A DNA stretch of 52,209 bases from a virus. This document shows, in pieces, positions 7,705 through 15,858 of this stretch. A program made the position numbers and the translations under genes. Where the stretch lies: positions 1 through 52,209 of IMG/VR virus record IMGVR_UViG_3300025674_000062. One strand, written 5' to 3'. Below the pieces are notes generated by a model, which saw only the letters and a program-made list of their open reading frames with translations, made no database searches and had not been told where the DNA came from. Position 1 is the first letter of the stretch. Each line of letters begins with the position of its first letter.

Positions 7705-8643
7705 ATGAAGACAGAAAAATTAAAAATCCTAAACGATGTTTTAGGAAGCCCAAAAAGACAGGGACAAGATGAGTATTATTATCATTGCCCTTTCTGCAAT
7801 CATCACAAGAAAAAGCTCGCAATAAACTTCAACAATGGGTTCCACTGCTGGGTTTGTGATATTCGTGGAAAGAACATTTACAGAATTGTAAGAAAGTTCG
7901 GTAACTATCAACAACGACAACGATGGTTGGAGCTTGATGGTAGACTTGATCTCGCAGACTTTGATAAGATATATAAAGAAGTAAATGAGATTGAAGAAGA
8001 ACCAACGTGCGATCTACCACCAGAGATGATTTCGCTTTGCAACAAACACCTTCCACGTTCTTCTGAAAGAGCTCTCGACTATCTTCATAGCAGAGGTATT
8101 GACGATTATCAAATAAAATTATGGAAGATTGGTTATTGCACCGAAGGAAGATATTCAGGCAGAATTATTATTCCATCTTTCAACCAAAATGGAGATCCAA
8201 ACTTCTTTATTGCTCGTTCTTATGTTGGACACAGAATGAAATACCTCAATCCAAGAACCACAAAGGACATAATTTTCAACGAACTAATGATTGATTGGGA
8301 TGAGCCTGTTGTGATTGTTGAAGGAGCCTTTGATGCTATTGTTGCAGGAACACAAGGCATTCCTATTCTTGGCTCAACCCTTAGACCAGAGTCTCGCTTA
8401 TTTCAAGCTCTTGCGATAAACGACACACCAGTCTACATAGGACTTGACCAAGATGCGGAGAAGAAAGCATCGTGGATGATTAAGAAAATGATTGAATACG
8501 ACATGGAAGTCTATAAGATAGATACCACAGCCGTTGAAGACATCGGTTCTATGACTCCTCGACAATTCGAGAACGCAAAAGATAGGGCTCAACCAATTGA
8601 TCCTGACTATTTCTTTTTTGACAAGCTTTTAAACGCTATCTAA
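7705..8643 (+). CDS. DNA primase (zinc finger plus Toprim)
   Basis: A 312-residue primase that would make RNA primers at the phage replication fork. The N-terminal zinc finger uses Cys28/Cys31 (CPFC) and Cys48/Cys51 (CWVC). The Toprim core has VIVEGAFDA with catalytic Glu near residue 206 and the DxD pair in GLDQDAEKK near 248-250, followed by the conserved alternation of helix and strand. The size is close to that of T4 gp61. No helicase domain is fused to it and no separate helicase gene is in the window. The start is supported by AAGGAGG and by alignment with the broken copy at 6431. Confidence 0.88.
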   Translation: MKTEKLKILNDVLGSPKRQGQDEYYYHCPFCNHHKKKLAINFNNGFHCWVCDIRGKNIYRIVRKFGNYQQRQRWLELDGRLDLADFDKIYKEVNEIEEEPTCDLPPEMISLCNKHLPRSSERALDYLHSRGIDDYQIKLWKIGYCTEGRYSGRIIIPSFNQNGDPNFFIARSYVGHRMKYLNPRTTKDIIFNELMIDWDEPVVIVEGAFDAIVAGTQGIPILGSTLRPESRLFQALAINDTPVYIGLDQDAEKKASWMIKKMIEYDMEVYKIDTTAVEDIGSMTPRQFENAKDRAQPIDPDYFFFDKLLNAI

Positions 8644-8652
8644 CTATTTATT
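8643..8652 (+). promoter_or_regulatory. ACTATTTATT motif, candidate late promoter element
   Basis: The motif begins at the last base of the primase stop codon and ends 25 bases before ATG 8678. AAGGAG follows. Confidence 0.4.
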
Positions 8653-8677
8653 GTAAAGTGTTTTAAGGAGATCTAAA

Positions 8678-8971
8678 ATGAAATTAACAAACGCACAACT
8701 AAAACAAATCATCAAAGAAGAACTAAGCAAAGTTCTTAATGAACAAGATGGTGATTTGGAACAACTAGAAACAAGTCTTAAAGGCATGGGCTTTAATGTT
8801 GTAAATAACAGAACATCTCTAATGACTGATAATATTGAGATTGAATCAACTCCAGAGGGATTCAATATAATAGACCTTGATTATCCTGATCAGTCTAGAG
8901 AAATCAGCAAGTCTGTCGAAAAAGCTATAGAAGACATAAAAGACATAGTTAGACACAGAGGTGCTAACTAA
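8678..8971 (+). CDS. Small tagged protein (putative capsid cargo)
   Basis: A 97-residue protein with the tag MKLTNAQLKQIIKEEL, ending L20-N-E22 before Gln23. The remainder (LEQLETSLKGMGFNVVNNRT, then alternating polar and hydrophobic segments including NIEIESTPEGFNIIDLDYPD) looks like a small alpha/beta fold with no known family. It stands alone between the primase and the recombination gene and has its own ACTATTTATT motif and RBS, while its neighbours use sigma70-type promoters. This suggests late expression of an inserted cargo gene within an early or middle region. Confidence 0.7.
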   Translation: MKLTNAQLKQIIKEELSKVLNEQDGDLEQLETSLKGMGFNVVNNRTSLMTDNIEIESTPEGFNIIDLDYPDQSREISKSVEKAIEDIKDIVRHRGAN

Positions 8972-8985
8972 ATTAAACTTTTTTC

Positions 8986-9014
8986 TTGACAAATCTTTTG
9001 TAATGTGTTATAAT
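8986..9014 (+). promoter_or_regulatory. Sigma70-type promoter, TTGACA-17-TATAAT
   Basis: TTGACA is at 8986-8991 and TATAAT at 9009-9014, with an upstream TG. It drives the fused recombination nuclease gene. Confidence 0.8.
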
Positions 9015-9043
9015 AAAAACACTTAATTAATTACGGAGGATTT

Positions 9044-12000
9044 ATGATTAAGAAACCATTACGCATCTGTCACTTCGCTGACACCCACATCCGGAACCTA
9101 AAATTCCACGACGAATACAGATTTGTATTTAATCAAATTTATAAAAAACTATTATCACAAAAACCAGATTATATAATTCATTGTGGGGATCTGGCTCACA
9201 CCAAAACTCAATTGTCGCCAGAGTACTTTGCTCTGGCTTCTGAGTTCTTAAAGAACTTAGCTGACATTGCACCAACTTACATTATTCTTGGAAACCATGA
9301 CGGTAATCTAAAGAATTCTGATAGGGAAGATGCTGTGTCTCCCATAGTAAATGCCCTAAACCATCCACAATTGCATTTGCTAAAGAACTCTGGGCGTGTA
9401 TCACCACAACCTGGCTTGTCCCTAAATGTCCTGTCAATCTTTGACAGAGACGGTTGGATGCGTCCAAAGACCGGAGACATTAACATTGCTCTTTATCATG
9501 GTGCTGTTATGGGATCAAGAACAGGCTCAGGCTGGGCTATGGAACACGGAGACGATGACATAAGCATTTTCAAAGATCATGACTTTGTTATGCTTGGAGA
9601 TATTCACAAGCCACAAATCTTAGACACAGAAGGTCGTGTCCAATATGCTGGTTCCACAATTCAGCAAAACTTCTCAGAAGATGGACGCAAAGGCTACAAA
9701 CTATGGAACATAAGATCCAAAGATGATTTTGATTGTCAGCATGTAATCTTCACAAATCCTCGACCATTTGTCACAGTAGACCTAGACCAAAAGGGTGGCA
9801 TACCTCAACACATTCATGTGCCTCACGGTTGTCGTCTAAGATTAATCTCAACAACAAATTTAGATAGTGCTACAATCCGCAAGGTTACCGATTTAGCGCG
9901 TTCTAAATACAATCCGGTGTCTTTGACCTTTCTAAACAAAGGAACATCTCAATTCACAACCTCGGGCGGAGAAGAGCATAAGATGGAGAACATGCGTGAT
10001 GCTTCCATCCAAGAACAATACATTAGAGATTATTTAAAGGATTATGACTTAGAAGAAGACTTGATGTGTCAAGTGTTGGATCTCAATACTAAATACAATA
10101 TAGAGGTTGAGAAAAGTGAAGAAGTCAGAAGAAATGTCAAATGGAATATTAAAGAGATGGAGTTCTCGAATCTATTTAATTATGGACAAGACAATAGGTT
10201 GGATTTTGATAGCCTTTCTGGAACTGTTGGCATTTTTGGGAAGAACTACAGTGGGAAGTCTTCTGTTATTGATTCTGCTCTTTATGGCATTTTTGGCAGA
10301 ACCAGCAAGGCCGAAAAGAAAAACGTTCACCTCGTCAATCAAAACAAAGACAAAGCCTCTATCAGAATGGTTGTGGAAGCAGATGGTCAAGAGTATCAAA
10401 TTACTCGCAATCTTAATAAATCTAGCAAGACCGTCAAAGGAAAGTCCGTCGCTACTGCCTCTGGTGATCTTGATTTCCATAATCTCACTACCAATTCTTC
10501 TTGCAACGGGGATTCTGTAAAAGATACCGAAGCTAACATAAGAAAGATCTTTGGCGACATTGAAGACTTTATGATAACTTCTATGGCTTCTCAAATGGAT
10601 TCTCTTTCTTTTATTAACGAAGGTTCAACCAAGCGTAAGAATACACTTGCGAAGTTTCTTGATTTGGACATTTTTGAACAAAAACTTAACTTTGCCAAGA
10701 AAGATTCCTCTGAGATTTCAGCGCTGATAAAACGTCTCAAGAATAAAAAGCTTGGAGAATTGTTGGTTGCAAAGCAAGAAGAAGTCGAGGAGATCAATGA
10801 TGATATTGATCAACAAACAGATCTTTGTAAAAAGCATACCAATCGTTATGAAGAATTGCTAAAAGAATTAGCAGACATAGAGCAAGAAATCAACTCTATT
10901 CCTCAACAAATTATTGACATTGATGAGTTAGAAGATGAGATCGATAGACTTGATGTCGAGATACATAAGGCTGGTGTTAAGGTTTCCGGAAATAAAACCA
11001 CTATAAAAGAAAACATTTTAGCAATTGAACAAGCAGAAGCTATTGTAAGCTCCATAAATGAACATAGGCTTGCGCAAATAATAGAGCAGTGTAATGACTT
11101 CGAGAAGTCTCTAAAAGCTTCTGAAAAGGAACTACAGGCTCTCAAAACAAAAGAAAAGCAGTCTATCAAAAAGATCAACATGCTTCATGACCATGAGTAT
11201 GATCCTAACTGTGAATACTGTTCTAATAACAAGTTTGTAAAAGATGCTACCAAAGCCAAAGATTATCTTCCAACTCTTGAGGAAGAAATTGAGGAGGTTG
11301 AAAAGATTATTGATGGTTGGAAGCTAAAGATCTTTGGGTTGGACAAAGAATCAGCTGAAAAAGATCTTCGAATTCTTGATGAGAATATAAGCAAAAGGGA
11401 CAAGTTTGTACAAATAAACAAAAACTTAGAGATTACAAATGAGTCTATTGTTTCAAAAATTTCTTTGATGGGTAACCAGAAAGCTTCTCTCGAACAACAA
11501 CGAGACGAGTATAATGCCAATAGGCAAGCAATTGAGAACCTATCTTCTCTTGTTAAAACCAAGAATGCTGTGAAGACTAAAATGAATGAAGCAAAAGGTC
11601 GCAAAGAAAGATGCGATAAAAAGATTCAGGATTTGTTAGTTGAGCTTGGAGCTGTTAAAAGTACCATCAAGCGTCTTAATGTTGAAAAACGAGAGCAGGA
11701 TGAATTGGAAGAATCTTTCATAGCTTATGAATTGTTTATGCGTTGCATGCATCCAAATGGAATTGCTTATGAGATTATCAAACAAAAACTATCTCTTATT
11801 AACGAGGAAATACAAAAGTGTCTTGCAAACATTGTTGACTTCCAAGTTATGTTCGAGGAAGATGGTCGCAATCTAGATATCAATATAAAGCATCCAAAGT
11901 ATGACTCTCGACCTATCTCAATGGGATCAGGCGCAGAGAAGACCATAGCAGCTATGGCCATTCGTCTTGCTCTTATCGAGATAACCAATTTGCCTAAATC

Positions 12001-12196
12001 TACGCTGTTTATCATGGATGAACCGGCAACGGCATTAGACCAAGAGCATATGGAGGGCTTTGTAAGACTAATTGATATGATAAAAGACAAGTTCAAAACA
12101 GTGCTATTGATCTCTCACCTTGATGTTCTAAAAGACTGTGTTGATAAAACGATAGACATACAGAAAGTTGGCGGTTATGCAAAAGTAAACTGCTAA
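9044..12196 (+). CDS. Fused Mre11-Rad50-type (gp47-gp46/SbcD-SbcC) recombination nuclease
   Basis: One 1050-residue chain carrying both halves of the end-processing complex. Residues ~1-350 are an Mre11/SbcD/gp47 metallophosphatase: D13-x-H15, GD at 48-49, GNHD at 83-86, H152 and GDIH at 185-188. Residues ~365-1050 are a Rad50/SbcC/gp46 ATPase: Walker A (GKNYSGKS, 399-406), long coiled coils, a zinc-hook CEYC at 723-726, signature MGSGAEKT near 960 and Walker B FIMDEPATALD near 987. It would resect DNA ends for recombination-dependent replication. In T4 these are two genes. The frame is uninterrupted, the start has ACGGAGG, and a terminator follows the stop. Confidence 0.92.
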   Translation: MIKKPLRICHFADTHIRNLKFHDEYRFVFNQIYKKLLSQKPDYIIHCGDLAHTKTQLSPEYFALASEFLKNLADIAPTYIILGNHDGNLKNSDREDAVSPIVNALNHPQLHLLKNSGRVSPQPGLSLNVLSIFDRDGWMRPKTGDINIALYHGAVMGSRTGSGWAMEHGDDDISIFKDHDFVMLGDIHKPQILDTEGRVQYAGSTIQQNFSEDGRKGYKLWNIRSKDDFDCQHVIFTNPRPFVTVDLDQKGGIPQHIHVPHGCRLRLISTTNLDSATIRKVTDLARSKYNPVSLTFLNKGTSQFTTSGGEEHKMENMRDASIQEQYIRDYLKDYDLEEDLMCQVLDLNTKYNIEVEKSEEVRRNVKWNIKEMEFSNLFNYGQDNRLDFDSLSGTVGIFGKNYSGKSSVIDSALYGIFGRTSKAEKKNVHLVNQNKDKASIRMVVEADGQEYQITRNLNKSSKTVKGKSVATASGDLDFHNLTTNSSCNGDSVKDTEANIRKIFGDIEDFMITSMASQMDSLSFINEGSTKRKNTLAKFLDLDIFEQKLNFAKKDSSEISALIKRLKNKKLGELLVAKQEEVEEINDDIDQQTDLCKKHTNRYEELLKELADIEQEINSIPQQIIDIDELEDEIDRLDVEIHKAGVKVSGNKTTIKENILAIEQAEAIVSSINEHRLAQIIEQCNDFEKSLKASEKELQALKTKEKQSIKKINMLHDHEYDPNCEYCSNNKFVKDATKAKDYLPTLEEEIEEVEKIIDGWKLKIFGLDKESAEKDLRILDENISKRDKFVQINKNLEITNESIVSKISLMGNQKASLEQQRDEYNANRQAIENLSSLVKTKNAVKTKMNEAKGRKERCDKKIQDLLVELGAVKSTIKRLNVEKREQDELEESFIAYELFMRCMHPNGIAYEIIKQKLSLINEEIQKCLANIVDFQVMFEEDGRNLDINIKHPKYDSRPISMGSGAEKTIAAMAIRLALIEITNLPKSTLFIMDEPATALDQEHMEGFVRLIDMIKDKFKTVLLISHLDVLKDCVDKTIDIQKVGGYAKVNC

Positions 12197-12205
12197 ATCT
12201 CTTTC

Positions 12206-12246
12206 AAAAGCCTATTTAGTGTAAAAGCTATTTAGGCTTTTTTCTT
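12206..12246 (+). terminator. Rho-independent terminator after the Mre11-Rad50 fusion gene
   Basis: A 9-bp stem AAAAGCCTA/TAGGCTTTT with an inner TAG/CTA pairing and an AT-rich loop, followed by TTTTTTCTTTT. Confidence 0.7.
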
Positions 12247-12258
12247 TTGGAGATAACA

Positions 12259-12537
12259 ATGACAAGAGAAGAATTTTTAAAACTTGGAGAACAAATGGAA
12301 GCCAAAGCAAAAGAAATGGATTTAAAAGATAAACTTTATCTTGATAATAAGAACAAAGGTATTCTTGATGCAATTCAAGAGAAAGCAGTTTCTCGTAAGC
12401 TGCTCGTATTTATAGTAGCCACAGCTTTATTGTGGAACGCGCAATTAGACCCTGAAACTTGGGGAATGATTGCTATGATTTACATCGGCGGACAAACCGC
12501 TGTTGACTTTGCCAAGATGTGGAGACATGGAGCGTAG
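12259..12537 (+). CDS. Small membrane protein, holin candidate
   Basis: A 92-residue protein. A charged N-terminal helix (residues 1-47, rich in Lys/Glu) is followed by two hydrophobic segments, about LLVFIVATALLW and WGMIAMIYIGGQTAVDF, separated by a short polar turn, and a basic end. Two membrane segments, small size and position next to a spanin-like gene fit a holin or related lysis protein, but no family is certain. The frame extends to a TTG at 12247. I chose ATG 12259 because GGAG (12249-12252) lies 6 bases before it. No endolysin is seen nearby. Confidence 0.55.
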   Translation: MTREEFLKLGEQMEAKAKEMDLKDKLYLDNKNKGILDAIQEKAVSRKLLVFIVATALLWNAQLDPETWGMIAMIYIGGQTAVDFAKMWRHGA

Positions 12538-12539
12538 TT

Positions 12540-12875
12540 ATGTTCTGGGTGAATAAAGCAAGAAGATGGATAATAGCTCATAAGAACTGGTTGGTTCTTA
12601 TGGGTCTGTTTGTTTTATCTTATGTTCTCGGAAAGAAAGCTAATAAGAACTATCTTGAAATGGCCAAGCTTGCCAAAGATCAATACAAAAAAGAAAACGA
12701 AGAAATTCAACGCCTACAAAAAGAAAAGCAAGTCAGAGATAAAAAAGCAGATGAAAAATCCAAAGCAGTTAAAGCTGCCCTTGAAGCTGAAAAACAAAGA
12801 AAGTTAGATGAATTACAAAATAAAAACGCTAATATCGACGATGTTTTTCAAGACATTGGAATAAAGAAAAAATGA
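12540..12875 (+). CDS. Spanin-like protein: membrane anchor plus coiled coil
   Basis: A 111-residue protein starting MFWVNKARRWIIAHKNW. One membrane segment (about residues 19-36, LVLMGLFVLSYVLGKK) is followed by a long Lys/Glu coiled coil to about residue 95. This is the shape of an inner-membrane spanin (Rz type) or of other phage membrane coiled-coil proteins. An ATG at 12519 is in frame, but it lies inside the upstream gene and lacks a good RBS. ATG 12540 has GGAG eight bases upstream and follows the previous stop by two bases. The stop overlaps the next gene (ATGA). Confidence 0.55.
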   Translation: MFWVNKARRWIIAHKNWLVLMGLFVLSYVLGKKANKNYLEMAKLAKDQYKKENEEIQRLQKEKQVRDKKADEKSKAVKAALEAEKQRKLDELQNKNANIDDVFQDIGIKKK

Positions 12876-13312
12876 AAATAACCAACAAACAATTGAAACA
12901 AATTATTAAAGAAGAATTATCTTACATTCTTAATGAACAAGAAGATAGAATTCAAAAACTTGCTCGTTATATACGAAATGGAGATACAGAAGATTTAATT
13001 CACGGTTTGGAATTAATTGAGGCTGCTGGGTTGGAACCATGGCACAGAGCTGATCTTTATCAGGCAATAAAGCAACATGTAGACCCGATAAAAGAAGAGA
13101 TGAAATCACTAAGTATGAAAATTTATGAGTTACGAGAACAGCTTTGGGGCCGGATACAGACACAACGACCACCTAATCATCTTGAACAGAAATTAAATGA
13201 AGCAGAACAAAAATATGAAGAATTAAAATTTGAACTGAGACAAATTGAACCAGTTCTTTCTAAATTTAAAACTAATTCTATGGTTTATGTTGATGATCCT
13301 ACAATGGAGTAA
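12872..13312 (+). CDS. Tagged helical protein (putative capsid cargo)
   Basis: A 146-residue protein with the tag MKITNKQLKQIIKEEL, ending L20-N-E22 before Gln23. A second possible cleavage site is L48-I-E50 before Ala51. The body is largely helical with a coiled-coil-like middle (residues ~75-135, PIKEEMKSLSMKIYELREQL and EQKYEELKFELRQ). No known domain was recognised. Its ATG overlaps the TGA of the spanin-like gene and it is followed after 3 bases by another envelope-type gene, so a head-cargo gene sits within a lysis-type cluster. Confidence 0.65.
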   Translation: MKITNKQLKQIIKEELSYILNEQEDRIQKLARYIRNGDTEDLIHGLELIEAAGLEPWHRADLYQAIKQHVDPIKEEMKSLSMKIYELREQLWGRIQTQRPPNHLEQKLNEAEQKYEELKFELRQIEPVLSKFKTNSMVYVDDPTME

Positions 13313-13315
13313 CAA

Positions 13316-13711
13316 ATGATTTTACTATTACTTTCAACACTTGCTTGGGGACAAGTTCCCGAGTACACACAAATAGAGCAAGGTGAGCCTGCTCCATTCT
13401 CCGGTCGCCTCTTCAATGAGGAGGCATCGCAACTTATTGCTGATCAATTAGCAAATTGTGTTGAGAAGTGTCAAATTGAAATGGACTATCAGCTTGGCTT
13501 AGCTCTCGCAAGGAAAGAAGAAGAATTAACACAAATAAAATCTCAACACAAGTATGATAAAGAAATTCTTCAACTTAAAGTAGAAGCACAGCAAGAAAGA
13601 ATTCAAGAACTTGAAAAGCTAAAAACACCACCAAAAAGACAACTTTGGTTCACGTTAGGACTAATTAGTGGAGTAGGAATTACAATTTCAATAGCAAAGG
13701 CGGTAAAATAA
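13316..13711 (+). CDS. Exported coiled-coil protein with C-terminal membrane anchor (spanin-like)
   Basis: A 131-residue protein. The N-terminus MILLLLSTLAWG is a short signal-peptide-like segment, with likely cleavage before QVPEYTQ. The middle (residues ~60-110) is a charged coiled coil and the C-terminus has a hydrophobic segment, LWFTLGLISGVGITISIA, ending in Lys. I recall similar proteins in marine T4-like phages without an assigned role. The signal peptide, periplasmic coiled coil and membrane anchor near a second coiled-coil membrane protein fit a spanin-type disruptor of the outer membrane. No lipobox Cys is seen. It ends TAATG with the next gene. Confidence 0.55.
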   Translation: MILLLLSTLAWGQVPEYTQIEQGEPAPFSGRLFNEEASQLIADQLANCVEKCQIEMDYQLGLALARKEEELTQIKSQHKYDKEILQLKVEAQQERIQELEKLKTPPKRQLWFTLGLISGVGITISIAKAVK

Positions 13712-14847
13712 TGAAAATAACAAAACAAGATATCAAAAGAATGATCAAGGAAGAACTAAAAAAAGTTCTCTTAGAAGATATAAGTCCAGTACCAAATATG
13801 AATCCAAGAGACGCTCTTCAGTTTATGAGAGAAGAACTAGAAGGCAAAACGCTTATCTTTTGGGATTTAGAAACAATCTCGGGAATGACAAAAGAAAAGT
13901 ACTTACCACCAGAGTTACAAGAAAGAACTTACTCTGGACAAATAACACAAATTGGTGCGACAGCATATGAAATCGAATCTTTAGATGATGACCCAGCACA
14001 AGCTTTAGTTGGAGAACCATTTGAAAGAAAAGTGATCCTCACCCCTGATACTTTAATGCAACAAGCTTTTGAGAGAGAGCAATTGAAAGACCCTGAATCT
14101 TCTTTTAGCAGATTAGCAGCCCGTCAGCCAGATGCTCCAATAACAGTTGATAAAACACTTCAATTTACACACCATAGTGATCTAGATCTTGAAGACGTTG
14201 ATGAAGCAGATGCTTTGATTGAATATTTTAATTGGCTTGATTCTTTTGATAATAAGGTTTTGTTAGGTCACAACATAATCACATTTGATAATCAATTTCT
14301 TAAGAAAAGAGTTGAGTACTTAGCTGAGACTTTAGAAGACAAACAAAAAGTTGCTCAATTAGTCTCTGGTTACGATTCGTTTTATGATAATGACTTTTTC
14401 GACACTTTAAAGTTTACACGTTATTTGTTTAAGCAAGTTATCACTATGCTTAACTCATATGAAGACCCAATAGCAGCTCAATTCTTTGATCCTGAAACAA
14501 ATCAGAAAAAAATTCAACAAGGAATTACACAAAAATTTACAAGTAAATTATCAAGACTTATGCAAGTTTATGCAAAAGACGCAATTCAATTACATACTGC
14601 TGCTGATGATACGAGACAGTTGGTTAATGTTTTCTTTAAAATGTATCAAACAATAAAAACAGCACAACAAAATCCAGATTATGCTCGTCAGATGGCTTCA
14701 CCGCATCACACTAATCCTATTAAAGCTGCTAAGCAATTGTTCCCAGACGATTTAGAAAAACAAAAATCTGTAAGGGATTTGGCACCAGATGAGATTAGCA
14801 GAATGTTAAAAAGAAAAATTAAATTTCCAGAAGACTGGGAGGTTTAA
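13711..14847 (+). CDS. Tagged DnaQ-type 3'-5' exonuclease (DexA-like), putative capsid cargo
   Basis: A 378-residue protein. The tag is MKITKQDIKRMIKEEL, ending L20-L-E22 before Asp23. From about residue 47 comes an RNase T/DnaQ fold: Exo I IFWDLETISG (D52, E54), Exo II LLGHNIITFDNQFL near 183-197, FFDTLKFTRYLF, and Exo III HTAADDTRQL near 295 giving the HxxxxD motif. It resembles the T4 DexA exonuclease in type but has the extra N-terminal leader. If the leader directs packaging, the nuclease would enter the host with the DNA. Expression is coupled to the upstream gene by TAATG overlap. Confidence 0.85.
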   Translation: MKITKQDIKRMIKEELKKVLLEDISPVPNMNPRDALQFMREELEGKTLIFWDLETISGMTKEKYLPPELQERTYSGQITQIGATAYEIESLDDDPAQALVGEPFERKVILTPDTLMQQAFEREQLKDPESSFSRLAARQPDAPITVDKTLQFTHHSDLDLEDVDEADALIEYFNWLDSFDNKVLLGHNIITFDNQFLKKRVEYLAETLEDKQKVAQLVSGYDSFYDNDFFDTLKFTRYLFKQVITMLNSYEDPIAAQFFDPETNQKKIQQGITQKFTSKLSRLMQVYAKDAIQLHTAADDTRQLVNVFFKMYQTIKTAQQNPDYARQMASPHHTNPIKAAKQLFPDDLEKQKSVRDLAPDEISRMLKRKIKFPEDWEV

Positions 14848-15233
14848 TGAAAAATAAAGATCCAAATTATATTGTAAAAGTAGAAAAAGCTATTGCAGAA
14901 AAATACGGCCAAGAAGCCATCGACAATCCAAAGAGGCACTGGACCGACGAAAAAGAGAAGGAATATGTAAAACAACTAAAAGATCTTTACAAAGATTCAA
15001 AACAAAAAGATGACTTCCAAGTTGAAGTTGGTGGCGTTTTTATTGCAGAGAAACTAATTACCAAAGAATCTAAACGCTCTTGCCCTACTTGTAATACTTA
15101 TTCATTCAAATCAAACGATGACGTTTATATGGCAAAATTTGATTGTTGTGAAAAATGTTATATCCAATGGGTTGAGGGACGAGAAGAACGATGGCTAAAA
15201 GGATGGAGACCCCAAAATGAAAATAACAAATGA
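14847..15233 (+). CDS. Conserved phage zinc-ribbon protein
   Basis: A 128-residue protein. Residues ~1-60 are Lys/Glu-rich helices; the C-terminal part has a zinc-ribbon pattern CPTC (about 78-81) and CCEKC (about 99-103), followed by the distinctive YIQWVEGREERWLKGWRP. I recall this ending from other marine T4-like phages, where it lies among head genes without an assigned function. A nucleic-acid or protein-binding role is a guess from the ribbon. Its start overlaps the stop of the exonuclease gene by one base, and its end overlaps the next gene by 17 bases. Confidence 0.65.
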   Translation: MKNKDPNYIVKVEKAIAEKYGQEAIDNPKRHWTDEKEKEYVKQLKDLYKDSKQKDDFQVEVGGVFIAEKLITKESKRSCPTCNTYSFKSNDDVYMAKFDCCEKCYIQWVEGREERWLKGWRPQNENNK

Positions 15234-15846
15234 ACAATTAAGACAAATTATCAAAGAAGAGCTTGAAGCTGTATTAAATGAAGCTTATGCAGGACAGGGA
15301 GAAACCACAGGTTTATCTGGTCGAACAGGTTATGCAAAAAGCAAACAGCAAAAAGATCTAGAACGAGATGCTAAAGCTAGACAATCTCAACATTATGATA
15401 ACCAAGAAGCTGGTGAGAGAGCTTATAGACAACAACAAGCAGACAAAAAACAAGCAGCAAAAGACAGAGCTGCCCCTGGGAAAAGAAGTGCTAACATACG
15501 CGAAATGTCAAAGTTTGTTGTTAAAGATACCATAAGTGACTTGATAGGATTGATGGATAGTGATTTTGGACAACATAGAGGCGATAGAACCGGTTTTTTT
15601 AAAGCTTTAAAAAAGATTAGCGGAATGACAGAAAAAGATTTTATAAATAAAGTAGAAGAAACAACCGAGGCTTATATGACAAAAAAGAATATTACACAAT
15701 TACAAGACAGAGATATGAAAAAAATTGCAAACGATTCGGCATTTGAAATTAAACAATTAATTAAAGATGCTAAAAAGAAAGCAAGGAATAGAACATTTAT
15801 GCAAAAAGCTGGTAGTTTTTTAACAGGTAAAGGCTTCAAACAATAA
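15217..15846 (+). CDS. Tagged basic/polar protein (putative capsid cargo)
   Basis: A 209-residue protein. The tag MKITNEQLRQIIKEEL ends L20-N-E22 before Ala23, the strongest match to the prohead-protease consensus in the series. Residues 23-90 are low-complexity, rich in Gln, Lys, Ala, Arg and Gly, and probably disordered. Residues ~95-209 are helical (FVVKDTISDLIGLMDSDF, then a Lys-rich C-terminus FLTGKGFKQ). No enzymatic motif is visible. The gene starts 17 bases inside the preceding one, using a GGAG at 15205-15208 as RBS. Net positive charge would suit a DNA-associated internal protein; that is inference. Confidence 0.65.
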   Translation: MKITNEQLRQIIKEELEAVLNEAYAGQGETTGLSGRTGYAKSKQQKDLERDAKARQSQHYDNQEAGERAYRQQQADKKQAAKDRAAPGKRSANIREMSKFVVKDTISDLIGLMDSDFGQHRGDRTGFFKALKKISGMTEKDFINKVEETTEAYMTKKNITQLQDRDMKKIANDSAFEIKQLIKDAKKKARNRTFMQKAGSFLTGKGFKQ

Positions 15847-15858
15847 AAGGAGAATCTT

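Noticed and set aside
10172-10594. Minus-strand frame of 140 codons
   Set aside because: It lies wholly inside the Mre11-Rad50 fusion, whose motifs are intact across the region. No minus-strand gene is supported anywhere in the window.
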